Below are positions 19,485 to 29,101 of a stretch of 45,309 nt of DNA, in pieces (the first letter of the stretch is position 1; every line of letters starts with the position of its first letter). A program made the position numbers and the translations under genes. Origin of the DNA: Planctomycetia bacterium TMED53 (GTDB lineage: Bacteria > Planctomycetota > UBA8108 > UBA1146); assembly GCA_002167285.1 (NCBI GenBank), contig NHDG01000063.1:1-45309 (forward strand), given 5' to 3'. Below the pieces are notes generated by a model. That model did not search any database. It was not told the DNA's origin and worked only from the letters and a program-made list of their open reading frames with translations.

Positions 19485-19961
19485 CTAATCATCGCTGGAA
19501 GCATTACCGAAATGCTCAAGCATCGCTTCTTTACGATAATCAAAGATCCTCTTCAGCTCATTTTTGACATAGACCGCATGGGCGATGGATCCGAAGATTC
19601 CAAATGGCAATGTGTAAGTCACACGATCGAAGAAGCGGACCCCATCTTCAACCTCTTCGATTTTGTGGAAGTGATGCCAAATGCTATACGGACCGACTCT
19701 CTGCTCGTCGACGAATGAATGGCGATCTTTGATGTTTTTTATTTCGGTCAGCCAGCGCTGGGAACCCAATAGAGGAATTTGAACCCGATACTCGATCATC
19801 AATCCGTCGTACATTTCGTCGGGCACATCAGTCAGTATCGTGAAACCCATATCATCGGGGGTCAGTAAATCCAGGTTTTTGGGCGTACTGATAAACTTCC
19901 ACGCGGTGTTTAAATCGGTCGGGACTGTCACCGATCTTTCCAAGGTATGTATCTGCGGCAT
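19485..19961 (-). CDS. SRPBCC (START-like) family protein
   Basis: MPQIHTLERSVTVPTDLNTAWKFISTPKNLDLLTPDDMGFTILTDVPDEMYDGLMIEYRVQIPLLGSQRWLTEI...; trimmed to MPQIHT. Confidence 0.75.
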   Translation of the reverse strand: MPQIHTLERSVTVPTDLNTAWKFISTPKNLDLLTPDDMGFTILTDVPDEMYDGLMIEYRVQIPLLGSQRWLTEIKNIKDRHSFVDEQRVGPYSIWHHFHKIEEVEDGVRFFDRVTYTLPFGIFGSIAHAVYVKNELKRIFDYRKEAMLEHFGNASSDD

Positions 19962-20129
19962 CACTACTCCGATCGACAATCTTACATATCTGAGCTTAAG
20001 ACCTTATTATCCCGATGAAGCCACCAATTACTTCTGATCTCAGCACGTCGAATGACGATTCTCAGTGACAATTTGTGGTCAACAGGTCTATTAATCCAGT
20101 TACCCTGGATCGTCAAAGGAGGCTGACCG

Positions 20130-20960
20130 ATGCAACCAGCACATCTTAACGCCACATTCTTTCGAAGTCTCAACTTAGGCGCATTCCTGCTGCTACTCCT
20201 GTTTTCAATGGGGTCTTTGCATGCACAGCCACAGCCTGAACCTCCTCAAAAGCCACCGAATCCAAAACCTGTCGAAAACCCCCCTTCAGTAAAGTCCAAG
20301 AAGGTTCTCTTCATCGGAAACAGCTTTACCTTTTGGCGAGGCGGGCTCGATCAACACTTGAAGATCCTCTCCGATTCGATGTCTCCCCCACTCGGTTATC
20401 AAACCAAGGCGGTCACCCGTGGAGGAGCCTCTCTCGAAGTCATGTGGAAAAGAACTCCCGCTGTTGAAGAAATCAAAACAGGCAACTATGACATCGTCAT
20501 TCTGCAGGAGGATATTCCAGAGACGACCGTCGATTCTTTTCGCACTTATTCAGAGAAATTTGTCAACTTGGTCAGAGAATCGGGAGCGCGCCCCATCTTG
20601 TTTATGGCATGGGATTACCAACGCTTGAACTGGATTTCGATGGAGGAGATCGCCGCCGCTCATCGAGAGATGGAGAAAAAGCTTAAAGTAGAAGTGGCTC
20701 CCGTTGGATTTGCATGGGCACTTTCCAAAAAACGACAACCCGCCCTTAACATGTATACCCGCGATGCAGAGCATCCCAGTGTCGCAGGAATGTACCTGTC
20801 GCTTTTAGTTATCGAATCAACCATGTCTGGTAAAAGTCCACTGACTCGCTCCCCCAAAGAGCTGAAAATCCGTGGCTTGGAGCAACTGAACGAAAACGGT
20901 AGAAAATTCTTGAAGGAAGTTGCGAGAGATGCCATTTCGCAATGGAAAAAGAAAAAATGA
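20130..20960 (+). CDS. Secreted SGNH/GDSL-type hydrolase (DUF4886-like)
   Basis: Signal peptide; Pro-rich linker; 'KKVLFIGNSFTFWRGGLDQHLKILS...YDIVILQEDIP...DAEHPSVAGMYLSLLVIES'. Confidence 0.75.
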   Translation: MQPAHLNATFFRSLNLGAFLLLLLFSMGSLHAQPQPEPPQKPPNPKPVENPPSVKSKKVLFIGNSFTFWRGGLDQHLKILSDSMSPPLGYQTKAVTRGGASLEVMWKRTPAVEEIKTGNYDIVILQEDIPETTVDSFRTYSEKFVNLVRESGARPILFMAWDYQRLNWISMEEIAAAHREMEKKLKVEVAPVGFAWALSKKRQPALNMYTRDAEHPSVAGMYLSLLVIESTMSGKSPLTRSPKELKIRGLEQLNENGRKFLKEVARDAISQWKKKK

Positions 20961-20969
20961 GCTTCAAGC

Positions 20970-22082
20970 TCAATCGATTTCGTAGATCAGCAAATCACAA
21001 TCGAGATCTCCATTCGGTATGGGGATCTTCTTTGCCGGCTTCACCTTCATTGCCGCCTCGATCGCTGGGCTTCCAGCCAGTAATGCGATTTTCCAACCGT
21101 GCAACTTGCGAAAAACGGCGCCCATCCGATCCAGAAAATCCGGAGCTGTAGCGAGACGCTTTCCATAAGGTGGGTTGCTCACGAGGGTCATCACTGGACC
21201 ATCCGCTTGCAGATCAAACACCGATTGCTCCTTGAAGGAGAGGCGCACGCCTGCTTTACGTGCATTACCTTTGGCGATCTGCAAGACCTCCCCATCGACG
21301 TCTCGGGCCACTACCGAAGGTCTTTGCCCCTTGGCTGCACTTCGCAGCTCCCCCTTCAGCGCTCGAAGCTGTGCTTCGGAATCCGCATCAAAACCGGCCC
21401 ATCTTTGAAAGCCAAAACTCTGACGGAAAAGTCCTGGAGCCGATTCCTGCGCCCACTGTGCCGCTTCGATGGCTATCGTTCCTGATCCGCACATCGGATC
21501 GATGAGTGGAGACTGCCGATCCCAGCCAGACATTCGAAGAATCGCGGCAGCCAAGTTTTCCCTGAGAGGGGCTTCTCCCGATTCAGCTCGATAACCGCGC
21601 AGGTGCAATGGCTGACCAGATAGATCTAAATAAATCCGTAACTTGTCATTGGCGAGGTAGACGAAAACTTTTACGTCCGCATCATCTTTGTCGATGGAGG
21701 GCCGATCCCCCCATTGATCTCGAATCTGATCGACGATGGCGTCCTTTACCCGAAGAGCAACGAACCCACTATGGTTCAATTGACTTCCCACTGTCACCGC
21801 TTGAACCGACAGCGTTTTTTTCGGAGTGAGCTGCAAACCCCACTCCACTTTTTGAATCTCCGCATAGAGATCCTCTGCTGACTGAGCCGTCCCTCGTCCC
21901 ACCAACACCATAATTCTTTGGGCGATGCGGCTCTGGAGGCATGCTCGCCAACCTTCACTCCAGTCACCCCGGAAAGGGATTCCTCCACGATTCAAGCGTA
22001 CGCTTTTGAAACCCAGTTCCCTCAGCTCATCACAAAGAGCGCTCTCAGTGTTCTTACTCGCGGAGGCAAAAAATTCCTGCAT
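20970..22082 (-). CDS. THUMP-domain class I SAM-dependent RNA methyltransferase (RlmL/RlmK-like)
   Basis: MQEFFASASKNTESALCDELRELGF...DLSGQPLHLRGYR...APLRENLAAAIL...DPMCGSGTIAIEAA...SNPPYGKRL. Confidence 0.9.
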   Translation of the reverse strand: MQEFFASASKNTESALCDELRELGFKSVRLNRGGIPFRGDWSEGWRACLQSRIAQRIMVLVGRGTAQSAEDLYAEIQKVEWGLQLTPKKTLSVQAVTVGSQLNHSGFVALRVKDAIVDQIRDQWGDRPSIDKDDADVKVFVYLANDKLRIYLDLSGQPLHLRGYRAESGEAPLRENLAAAILRMSGWDRQSPLIDPMCGSGTIAIEAAQWAQESAPGLFRQSFGFQRWAGFDADSEAQLRALKGELRSAAKGQRPSVVARDVDGEVLQIAKGNARKAGVRLSFKEQSVFDLQADGPVMTLVSNPPYGKRLATAPDFLDRMGAVFRKLHGWKIALLAGSPAIEAAMKVKPAKKIPIPNGDLDCDLLIYEID

Positions 22083-23197
22083 TACTCGCCTTTGGTGCTT
22101 TCACCAGCAAGAGGCCAATCCGTGAGCCCTTCGGCTCCACCGAGGTAAAAGGATCTGCGATCCCAAGGTGTCAGTGGAAGATCCTCCCTCAATCTCTTAC
22201 GAAGATCAGGGTTGGAGATGAAATCGCGGCCAAACATGACCGCATCGCATTTTCCAGAATCGAGGGCTTCCCTTGCGGTTTCCCGGGTGTAGCCTCCCCC
22301 GGCCACATAGAGCCCCCGCTCCTTGCCATCAAACGCCTCTCGAATGCGGGCGCAGATCCGGTCGAGGCCCTCTTCACGAACCCCGACGGAAAAACTCTCC
22401 ACCACATCGATGAAAGCGATCTTCATTTCGGCCAGGTGATCCGCCAGAGTTCCGTAGGTCTCCAGCATGTTGTGATCATGCCGCTGCCCGTCCGCCTCTC
22501 CTCCAATCGGGGAGATCCGGTAGCCGGTTCTGTCAGAACCCACTTCACGGACCACCGCTTCGGCGACTTCCAGGGAGAATCTCATTCTCCCTTCGAGTGA
22601 TCCGCCATACCCATCGGTTCGATCGTTGATGCCTGAACGTAAAAACTGCTCCAGCAGATATCCGTTGGCCCCATGAATTTCGACGCCATCAAAACCCGCC
22701 TCCATGCAACGCGCCGCTGCCAATCGGAACTCCTCGACGACAGCAGGAATTTCTGACTCCAGCAAAGCACGTGGATCTGAAACCGCCTTTCGTGTTCCAT
22801 CCGCATCGATGTAGGTTTTTCCCCCACCATTCACGGCGGTTGCCGAGACGGGGGGTTGACCTTCCGGTTGCAGGCTGACATGGCTGACTCTGCCCACATG
22901 CCACAGTTGGCAAAAAATCTTCCCACCCACAGCGTGCACGGCCTGGGTCACTTTTTTCCAACCGGTCACCTGTTCCGGAGTGTGAATGCCGGGGGTGGCA
23001 AAATAACCATGCCCAGCGGGTGTGACCGGAGTGGCTTCGGAGAGAATCACCACCGCACCATTTTCGGGGTGAGCCCTCTGGGCGTAGTACTCCGCATGGA
23101 GTTCAGTGGGCAGATTGCCCGGCTGGGAAGCCCTCGAACGGGTCAGCGGAGCCATCCAGATCGGCCAGAAATCTTCATGGATTGCAGATTTGAACAA
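22082..23197 (-). CDS. Old yellow enzyme family NADH:flavin oxidoreductase / alkene reductase
   Basis: WMAPLTRSRASQPGNLPTELHAEYYAQRA...CQLWHVGRVSH...GFDGVEIHGANGYLLEQFLRSGINDRTDGYGGSLEGRMRF...VMFGRDFISNPDL. Confidence 0.93.
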   Translation of the reverse strand: MFKSAIHEDFWPIWMAPLTRSRASQPGNLPTELHAEYYAQRAHPENGAVVILSEATPVTPAGHGYFATPGIHTPEQVTGWKKVTQAVHAVGGKIFCQLWHVGRVSHVSLQPEGQPPVSATAVNGGGKTYIDADGTRKAVSDPRALLESEIPAVVEEFRLAAARCMEAGFDGVEIHGANGYLLEQFLRSGINDRTDGYGGSLEGRMRFSLEVAEAVVREVGSDRTGYRISPIGGEADGQRHDHNMLETYGTLADHLAEMKIAFIDVVESFSVGVREEGLDRICARIREAFDGKERGLYVAGGGYTRETAREALDSGKCDAVMFGRDFISNPDLRKRLREDLPLTPWDRRSFYLGGAEGLTDWPLAGESTKGE

Positions 23198-23409
23198 GAT
23201 TCTTTCCCTTCAAGGCTCCCAGATTACCTCAAAATGGCCCTCAATGGCCTCAATGGCCCAACCCGCCCTCTTTGCAAAATCCTTATTCAAAACAAGCCGC
23301 AACCCTTATATCGCTTACCTAACCCTCAATCCATCTTCACAAACGCCCATTCCTTGGACGTTTTTTGGAGAAGTTTTTAAAGCAAGACACCTAATAGGGG
23401 GAAATCGAC

Positions 23410-24612
23410 ATGCCGTGTCAACTTCGATCACTTTTTGTTTTCATGCTGATTGTTACTTCAACTCTGCTGTTCACTCAGCAGCCTGCCTCCGGCCAGGACG
23501 CCATGTCCCCCATTTGGAAAAATGGACTCGGCTTCTCTACCGCAGACGGCAAAAACAAGATCAGCCTTGGAGGTCGTTTGCAGATCGATACCGGTTTCTT
23601 TTCTGAAGAAGACGGAGTCGATGCGGAAGAGGACGGCGTACGGATGCGCCGCGCCCGAATTGCCCTTTCCGGCCTGATCAATGGCAACGTCGAATTCAAG
23701 ACCCAGTACGATTTTTCGGGTGGAGACGCGGACTTTAAAGATTTCTACATGGGCTTCCTCAACAAGGGTTCCATGCCCAGCGTGATCAGCAAAATCCGTG
23801 TGGGTCAGCAGTACGAGCCGTTCCGTCTTGAAACACTCACCAGCAGTAAATACATCACTTTTGCCGAACGCAGCTTCACCGACGTCTTCTCCCCAAGCCG
23901 GAACACCGGAATCCTGGCCTTCATGGACCCCTTCGAAAACATGGACAGTTCCTTTGCCCTCGGTGTTTTCAAGGACGACAACGGCTATGGAAATGCCCAG
24001 GGAGACAATGAGCAGGCGGTCACCGGTCGACTGACCCTGGCTCCCATCAACGAAAAAGACGGAACCATTCTCCATTTGGGAGTCGGCTTCAGTTCGCGTA
24101 AAAACCCGGGAGCAACGATCTCCTACGACGCTAACGCTCTTTCCAGCCTTGGTGCAGATATTGTGGACGCCAGTATCGCCAGCGAGCAGGTCGACCTGCT
24201 GGGATTCGAAGCCGCCTACAGTCAGGGCCCTCTGTCACTGCAGGCCGAAATGGTTCAGTCCTCCCTCGACACTGCAGAAGCCACCGCCTGGTACCTCATG
24301 GCCAGTTACTTCCTCACCGGCGAAAGTCGCCCCTACAAGGCTTCGTCGGGAGTCTTCAGCCGCGTCAAGCCGGCCAACAATCAGGATGACGCTGGATCGG
24401 GAGCTCTCGAACTGGCAGTCCGCATCAGCGAAATCGACCTGGAAGAGATGACCGCCGGCGAAGAGGCGGAAGCGGTCACCGTCGGTCTCAACTGGTACCT
24501 GAATCCGAACTCCCGAATCATGATCAACCTGACCAATGCATCGCCGGGAGAAGGCTCTGGCTATGGCAATGATGTCACCAGTTTCGTCACCCGTTTCGCT
24601 GTGAATTTCTGA
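23410..24612 (+). CDS. Phosphate-selective porin O/P (OprP)-like outer-membrane porin
   Basis: Signal peptide; 'ISLGGRLQIDTGFFSEED...GVRMRRARIALSGLINGNVEFKTQYDFSGGDADFKDFYMGF'; C-terminal aromatic TRFAVNF; directly upstream of pstS. Confidence 0.88.
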   Translation: MPCQLRSLFVFMLIVTSTLLFTQQPASGQDAMSPIWKNGLGFSTADGKNKISLGGRLQIDTGFFSEEDGVDAEEDGVRMRRARIALSGLINGNVEFKTQYDFSGGDADFKDFYMGFLNKGSMPSVISKIRVGQQYEPFRLETLTSSKYITFAERSFTDVFSPSRNTGILAFMDPFENMDSSFALGVFKDDNGYGNAQGDNEQAVTGRLTLAPINEKDGTILHLGVGFSSRKNPGATISYDANALSSLGADIVDASIASEQVDLLGFEAAYSQGPLSLQAEMVQSSLDTAEATAWYLMASYFLTGESRPYKASSGVFSRVKPANNQDDAGSGALELAVRISEIDLEEMTAGEEAEAVTVGLNWYLNPNSRIMINLTNASPGEGSGYGNDVTSFVTRFAVNF

Positions 24613-24698
24613 TTAAGATTCTTCTGATTGAGACGTTTCAGTTTGCAACTGCATCTAAATGTTGGCAGTTTGCCGAAAACATAGAATAGGATTTACAA

Positions 24699-25661
24699 AT
24701 GAATAACAAAGGAATTGCGTCGCTTCTCGTTGCAGTTTCGATTCTTGCTGGTTGCACCAGTGAAGGCACTAACTCCAAAGAGGGTTTGTCGGGAACCGTC
24801 AGGGTCGACGGATCCAGCACTGTCTTCCCCATTACCATGGCGATTGCCGAGGAGTTTCAGAACCTGCACCCCAACATGAATGTACCCGTGGGTGTCTCGG
24901 GAACCGGTGGAGGATTCAAAAAGTTCACCATCGGCGAAATCGACATCAATGACGCCTCCCGTCCGATCAAGGACAAGGAAAAAGCCAAGTGCGTTGAGTA
25001 CGGGATCGATTACATCGAGATTGCGGTGGCCTACGACGGTCTTTCGGTGGTCACCCACCCCGACAATGACTTTGTCGATGCCATTACCGTCGAAGAGCTG
25101 AACAAGATCTGGCACCCGGAATCCGCCGTCAGCAACTGGAGTCAGGTTCGTGCTGGATGGCCCGATCGTGACATTGTGCTGTTTGGAGCAGGTTCTGACA
25201 GCGGAACCTTTGACTACTTCACCAAAGTCGTCAACGGCGAAGAGCAGCTTTGCAGATCCGATTACATGCAGAGTGAGGATGACAATGTTCTGGTCAAAGG
25301 AGTTTCCGGCGACAAGGATTCTCTGGCCTTCTTCGGATACGTTTACTACAAGGAAAATGCCGAAAAACTGAAGATTGTTCCTGTCAGTTACAAGGGCGAG
25401 AGCGCCGTCACTCCTGATGAGACGACGATCAATAACGGCACTTACAAGCCCCTCTCCAGACCGATCTTCATTTACGTCAGCAGTGCTGCAGCAGTCCGCA
25501 AGGAAGTTCAGGAGTTTGTAAAATTCTACCTGAAGAATGCTCCCCAACTCGTTTCTGAGGTAGGATATGTGCCTCTTCCAGATTCTGACTACTCGCAGAG
25601 CCTGAAAGACTTTGACGCCTTTGTTGCCAAGTCGAGTGCAAGCAGCGGAGCTGCCCACTAA
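24699..25661 (+). CDS. pstS: Phosphate ABC transporter substrate-binding lipoprotein PstS
   Basis: Lipobox LAGC; 'VRVDGSSTVFPITMAIAEEF...GVSGTGGGFKKFTIGEIDINDASRPIK...FGAGSDSGTFDYF'. Confidence 0.95.
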   Translation: MNNKGIASLLVAVSILAGCTSEGTNSKEGLSGTVRVDGSSTVFPITMAIAEEFQNLHPNMNVPVGVSGTGGGFKKFTIGEIDINDASRPIKDKEKAKCVEYGIDYIEIAVAYDGLSVVTHPDNDFVDAITVEELNKIWHPESAVSNWSQVRAGWPDRDIVLFGAGSDSGTFDYFTKVVNGEEQLCRSDYMQSEDDNVLVKGVSGDKDSLAFFGYVYYKENAEKLKIVPVSYKGESAVTPDETTINNGTYKPLSRPIFIYVSSAAAVRKEVQEFVKFYLKNAPQLVSEVGYVPLPDSDYSQSLKDFDAFVAKSSASSGAAH

Positions 25662-25668
25662 GGATCTG

Positions 25669-26589
25669 ATGGCCGAAACAGCGACTTTTTCATTAGGGAA
25701 ATCAAAAAAGAGATCCCGTTGGATTGAAGAGGCAACGCGCAGTGGATTTTTCCTCTGCGCGTTGGCCTCTGTTTTGACGACTTTTGGAATCGTTTTTGTT
25801 TTGATCCGTGAGGCGATCCCCTTCTTTCAAGTGGTGCCATTAACGGATTTCCTCTTCGGAACCCGCTGGAACGCCCTGATCGAACCTCGTTCCTTTGGTG
25901 TGATCCCCCTTTTAATGGGCACGATGATCATCGTCATCGGCTCCGGATTGATTGCGATCCCCATCGGACTGGCCAGCGCCATTTACCTCAGTGAATTTGC
26001 CAGCGACAGAACCCGAAAGATCGTCAAGCCTGTTCTCGAGATCCTCGCAGGGATTCCCACCGTCGTTTACGGCTACTTTGCCCTGACCGGAATCACCCCC
26101 CTGCTGAAGCTCATCAATGACGACATCTCCGTCTTCAATGCCCTTTCTGCCTCCATCGTCGTCGCCGTCATGATCCTGCCGATGGTGGCTTCTCTGTGTG
26201 ACGACGCACTGAAGGCCGTTCCCAGGGCACTGCGGGAGGGCGGATTCGCTCTCGGCAGCACCAAAACCGAGGTCTCCCTCAAGGTCGTCGTCCCGGCAGC
26301 CCTGTCGGGGATCGTCGCCTCTTTTGTGCTCGCCTTCTCGAGGGCCATCGGTGAGACGATGGCAGTGACTCTCGCTGCCGGAGCCACACCAAAGTTGACC
26401 ATGAATCCTCTGGAGAGCATCCAGACGATGACGGCCTACATCGTTCAGGTCGCCACCGGTGACATCGAACATGGATCCGTTTCCTACTACTCGCTTTATG
26501 CGGTCGGCGGGATGTTGTTCCTGATCACTCTGGGAGCCAACCTGTTGAGTCACCGGATTCTGAAGAAGTACCGGGAGCAATACGAATGA
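25669..26589 (+). CDS. pstC: Phosphate ABC transporter permease PstC
   Basis: Multi-TM permease; 'GIPTVVYGYFALTGITPLL...EGGFALGSTKTEVSLKVVVPAALSGIVASFVLAFSRAIGETMAVTLAAG'. Start trimmed from 25612. Confidence 0.95.
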   Translation: MAETATFSLGKSKKRSRWIEEATRSGFFLCALASVLTTFGIVFVLIREAIPFFQVVPLTDFLFGTRWNALIEPRSFGVIPLLMGTMIIVIGSGLIAIPIGLASAIYLSEFASDRTRKIVKPVLEILAGIPTVVYGYFALTGITPLLKLINDDISVFNALSASIVVAVMILPMVASLCDDALKAVPRALREGGFALGSTKTEVSLKVVVPAALSGIVASFVLAFSRAIGETMAVTLAAGATPKLTMNPLESIQTMTAYIVQVATGDIEHGSVSYYSLYAVGGMLFLITLGANLLSHRILKKYREQYE

Positions 26590-27476
26590 GTACCTCGCAG
26601 GCCACTCCCCCATCTGAATTCAACTCTGCGCTGGAGAGAAGAAGATTCACTTCCAGTCTCTTCAAGAACTGCTGTGCTTTTCTCTCATGGCTGTGCATTG
26701 GAATTCTCGGATTTCTTCTGGTTCATATCTTCAGCGCCGGCTGGGAATGGGTCAGTTTCGACTTCCTGAAAAATCCACCGTCGCGAATGCCTCACAAGGC
26801 GGGTCTTTTCTCAGCCTTCATGGGCACCATCTGGATCATCGTGACAACCGCCTGCATCGCCATCCCGATGGGTGTCTGCTCAGCTCTTTACCTTGAAGAG
26901 TACGCACGAAAAAACCGACTCAACACCTTCATTGAGATCAATATCGCCAACCTGGCTGGAGTCCCCTCCATCGTTTACGGGATTCTGGGCCTGACCCTGT
27001 TTGTGCGGTTCCTCAAGTTTGGTCCGAGTGTGCTCGCAGGGGCCCTGACGCTGACACTGCTGATACTGCCCGTCATCATCATTGCCTCGAGAGAAGCGAT
27101 CAAAGCGGTGCCGCCTTCGATTCGGCTCTCCGCCTACGCTCTGGGGGCGACACAGTTCCAAACGGTCTTTCACCACGTGTTGCCCGCTGCTTTGCCGGGA
27201 ATCATGACCGGGGTGATTCTCGCCCTCTCACGGGCCATTGGCGAAACTGCGCCCATCCTGATGGTGGGTGCTGTGGCTTACGTCCGCAAAGCCCCCTCCG
27301 GGATTCTCGATGGTTTCACCGCGCTCCCGATCCAGATCTACAACTGGGCTCGGGAAGCCAAGCCTGAGTTTGAGGGATTGGCCGCGGGTGGTATTATCGT
27401 ACTTCTGGTTCTGTTGTTCACGATGAACAGCATCGCGATCCTGATTCGTAACAAAACCCAAAAGGCGCAATCATGA
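26586..27476 (+). CDS. pstA: Phosphate ABC transporter permease PstA
   Basis: '[20 protein letters not shown]...[49 protein letters not shown]'; overlaps pstC and pstB ends. Confidence 0.95.
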   Translation: MSTSQATPPSEFNSALERRRFTSSLFKNCCAFLSWLCIGILGFLLVHIFSAGWEWVSFDFLKNPPSRMPHKAGLFSAFMGTIWIIVTTACIAIPMGVCSALYLEEYARKNRLNTFIEINIANLAGVPSIVYGILGLTLFVRFLKFGPSVLAGALTLTLLILPVIIIASREAIKAVPPSIRLSAYALGATQFQTVFHHVLPAALPGIMTGVILALSRAIGETAPILMVGAVAYVRKAPSGILDGFTALPIQIYNWAREAKPEFEGLAAGGIIVLLVLLFTMNSIAILIRNKTQKAQS

Positions 27477-28339
27477 GTTCCGCTGAAAAAACTCACACTG
27501 TTTCTGAGGAAGAGTTTATGAACAAGCGTCCGGCAACCCCCGAACCCCAAAAGAATTCATCGGAAGCCTCTGATAAAGAGTCGGACATGAAAAATGCTCA
27601 CCTCAAGGGTGACAACGTGACCATCAGTTACGGTTCGGAACAGGCCGTCAAAAACGTTGATATCCGTTTCCCGACCAACAAGATCACTGCGGTCATCGGC
27701 CCATCCGGTTGCGGAAAGAGCACACTGCTGAGAGCCTTTAACAGAATGAATGACTTCATTCCCAGTGCCTCGGTCGAAGGAAGCCTGATCTATCGGGACA
27801 TGGATCTCTACGGTAAAGACATCGATCCTGTCGAGGTACGGTTGCGCATCGGCATGGTTTTCCAAAAGCCCAACCCTTTCCCAAAGACCATCTACAAAAA
27901 CATTGCCTGGGCACCCCAGATCAATGGCTACAAGGGAGACATCGACGAGCTGGTCGAATCATCCCTGAGAAGCGCTGCGCTTTGGGATGAGGTCTCCGAC
28001 AGGCTCCATGATTCGGCGCTCGGCCTCTCAGGAGGACAACAGCAGAGGCTCTGCATCGCCAGAGCCCTTGCCATGAAGCCAGAAGTTCTGCTCATGGATG
28101 AGCCGTGTTCCGCCCTCGATCCAGTCTCGACCAGTCACATTGAAGACCTGATGCTGGAACTCAAAAAGCAGTACACGATCGTGATCGTCACGCACAACAT
28201 GCAACAGGCAGCCCGGGTTTCAGATTACACCGCATTCATGGACTCCGGTGTGCTGATCGAGTTTGACGACACCGGCACGATCTTCACCAAACCATCGGTT
28301 CAACGAACCGAAGACTACGTTTCCGGAAGATTCGGCTAA
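27473..28339 (+). CDS. pstB: Phosphate ABC transporter ATP-binding protein PstB
   Basis: Walker [21 protein letters not shown]; signature [16 protein letters not shown]; '[12 protein letters not shown]'. Confidence 0.97.
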   Translation: MSSAEKTHTVSEEEFMNKRPATPEPQKNSSEASDKESDMKNAHLKGDNVTISYGSEQAVKNVDIRFPTNKITAVIGPSGCGKSTLLRAFNRMNDFIPSASVEGSLIYRDMDLYGKDIDPVEVRLRIGMVFQKPNPFPKTIYKNIAWAPQINGYKGDIDELVESSLRSAALWDEVSDRLHDSALGLSGGQQQRLCIARALAMKPEVLLMDEPCSALDPVSTSHIEDLMLELKKQYTIVIVTHNMQQAARVSDYTAFMDSGVLIEFDDTGTIFTKPSVQRTEDYVSGRFG

Positions 28340-28453
28340 TCGAAACGATCAGTTTGAGTCCGAAACTTAAAACCGTGATGTCACTTCTCTTCAGAATGGA
28401 GTTCGCGGATAACCTTGCACCTGCAAAGAGACCTTTAAGCCGTCAAAAGCCAG

Positions 28454-29080
28454 TTGCTCGATATGGGCGGTCTGGTGGAAAAAGTCTCCAACCAGGCGAT
28501 CACCGCACTTCAGGAGAGAGATACAGAACTTTCTGCCGGTGTCCATGAACTGGACCTCACCATTGATCAGCAGGAAGTGAAGATCGAAGAAGAGTGCCTG
28601 AAGATTCTCGCCCTGCACCAGCCCGTGGCCACGGATCTTCGCTTTGTGGTTTGTATCATGAAGGTCAACAACGATCTGGAGCGAATGGGCTCTCTCGCCA
28701 TCAACATCGCCGAGAGAGCCAGTTACCTCTCCAGCCATGAACCTCTGGGGGTCCCCCTCGATTTCCATCGCATGGCAGAGCTGGCCCTTGAAATGGTCAA
28801 GGAAAGCCTCAGCGCACTTTTGAACCTGGATACGGATTTGGCTCGAAAAGTACTCGCAAAGGACGACGAGGTTGATGAGATCAATCGTCAGATGTTTGAG
28901 ATCCTGGAAGAGATCATGCTGAAAGATCCGACGACGATCCGTCGGGCCATCCACCTGCTCTCTGCTTCAAGGCACCTGGAACGCATCGCAGATCTGGCGA
29001 CAAATATCGCTGAGGATGTGGTTTTCTTGGTCGAAGGTGAAGTGATCCGCCATTTACCCGAGGATTACAATCGAACCTGA
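28454..29080 (+). CDS. phoU: Phosphate transport regulator PhoU (N-terminus disrupted by upstream in-frame TAA; TTG start as given)
   Basis: LLDMGGLVEKVSNQAITALQERDTELSAGVHELDLTIDQQEVKIEEECLKILALHQPVATDLRFVVCIMKVNNDLERMGSLAINIAERA; last gene of the pst operon. Confidence 0.85.
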   Translation: MLDMGGLVEKVSNQAITALQERDTELSAGVHELDLTIDQQEVKIEEECLKILALHQPVATDLRFVVCIMKVNNDLERMGSLAINIAERASYLSSHEPLGVPLDFHRMAELALEMVKESLSALLNLDTDLARKVLAKDDEVDEINRQMFEILEEIMLKDPTTIRRAIHLLSASRHLERIADLATNIAEDVVFLVEGEVIRHLPEDYNRT

Positions 29081-29101
29081 ATAAAGCGGCCAATCACGGC
29101 C

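Noticed and set aside
23225-23265. Short direct repeat CTCAATGGCC upstream of the porin as a Pho-box
   Set aside because: Only two imperfect copies, no match to the known Pho-box consensus; insufficient evidence.
24693-25658. 321-aa minus-strand ORF antisense to pstS
   Set aside because: Mirror ORF of a confidently identified gene, caused by codon bias.
28354-28548. 64-aa ORF MSPKLKTVMSLLFRMEF... between pstB and phoU as a separate gene
   Set aside because: Out-of-frame overlap with the phoU 5' region; the phoU-frame translation aligns with PhoU N-termini, so this ORF is probably spurious.
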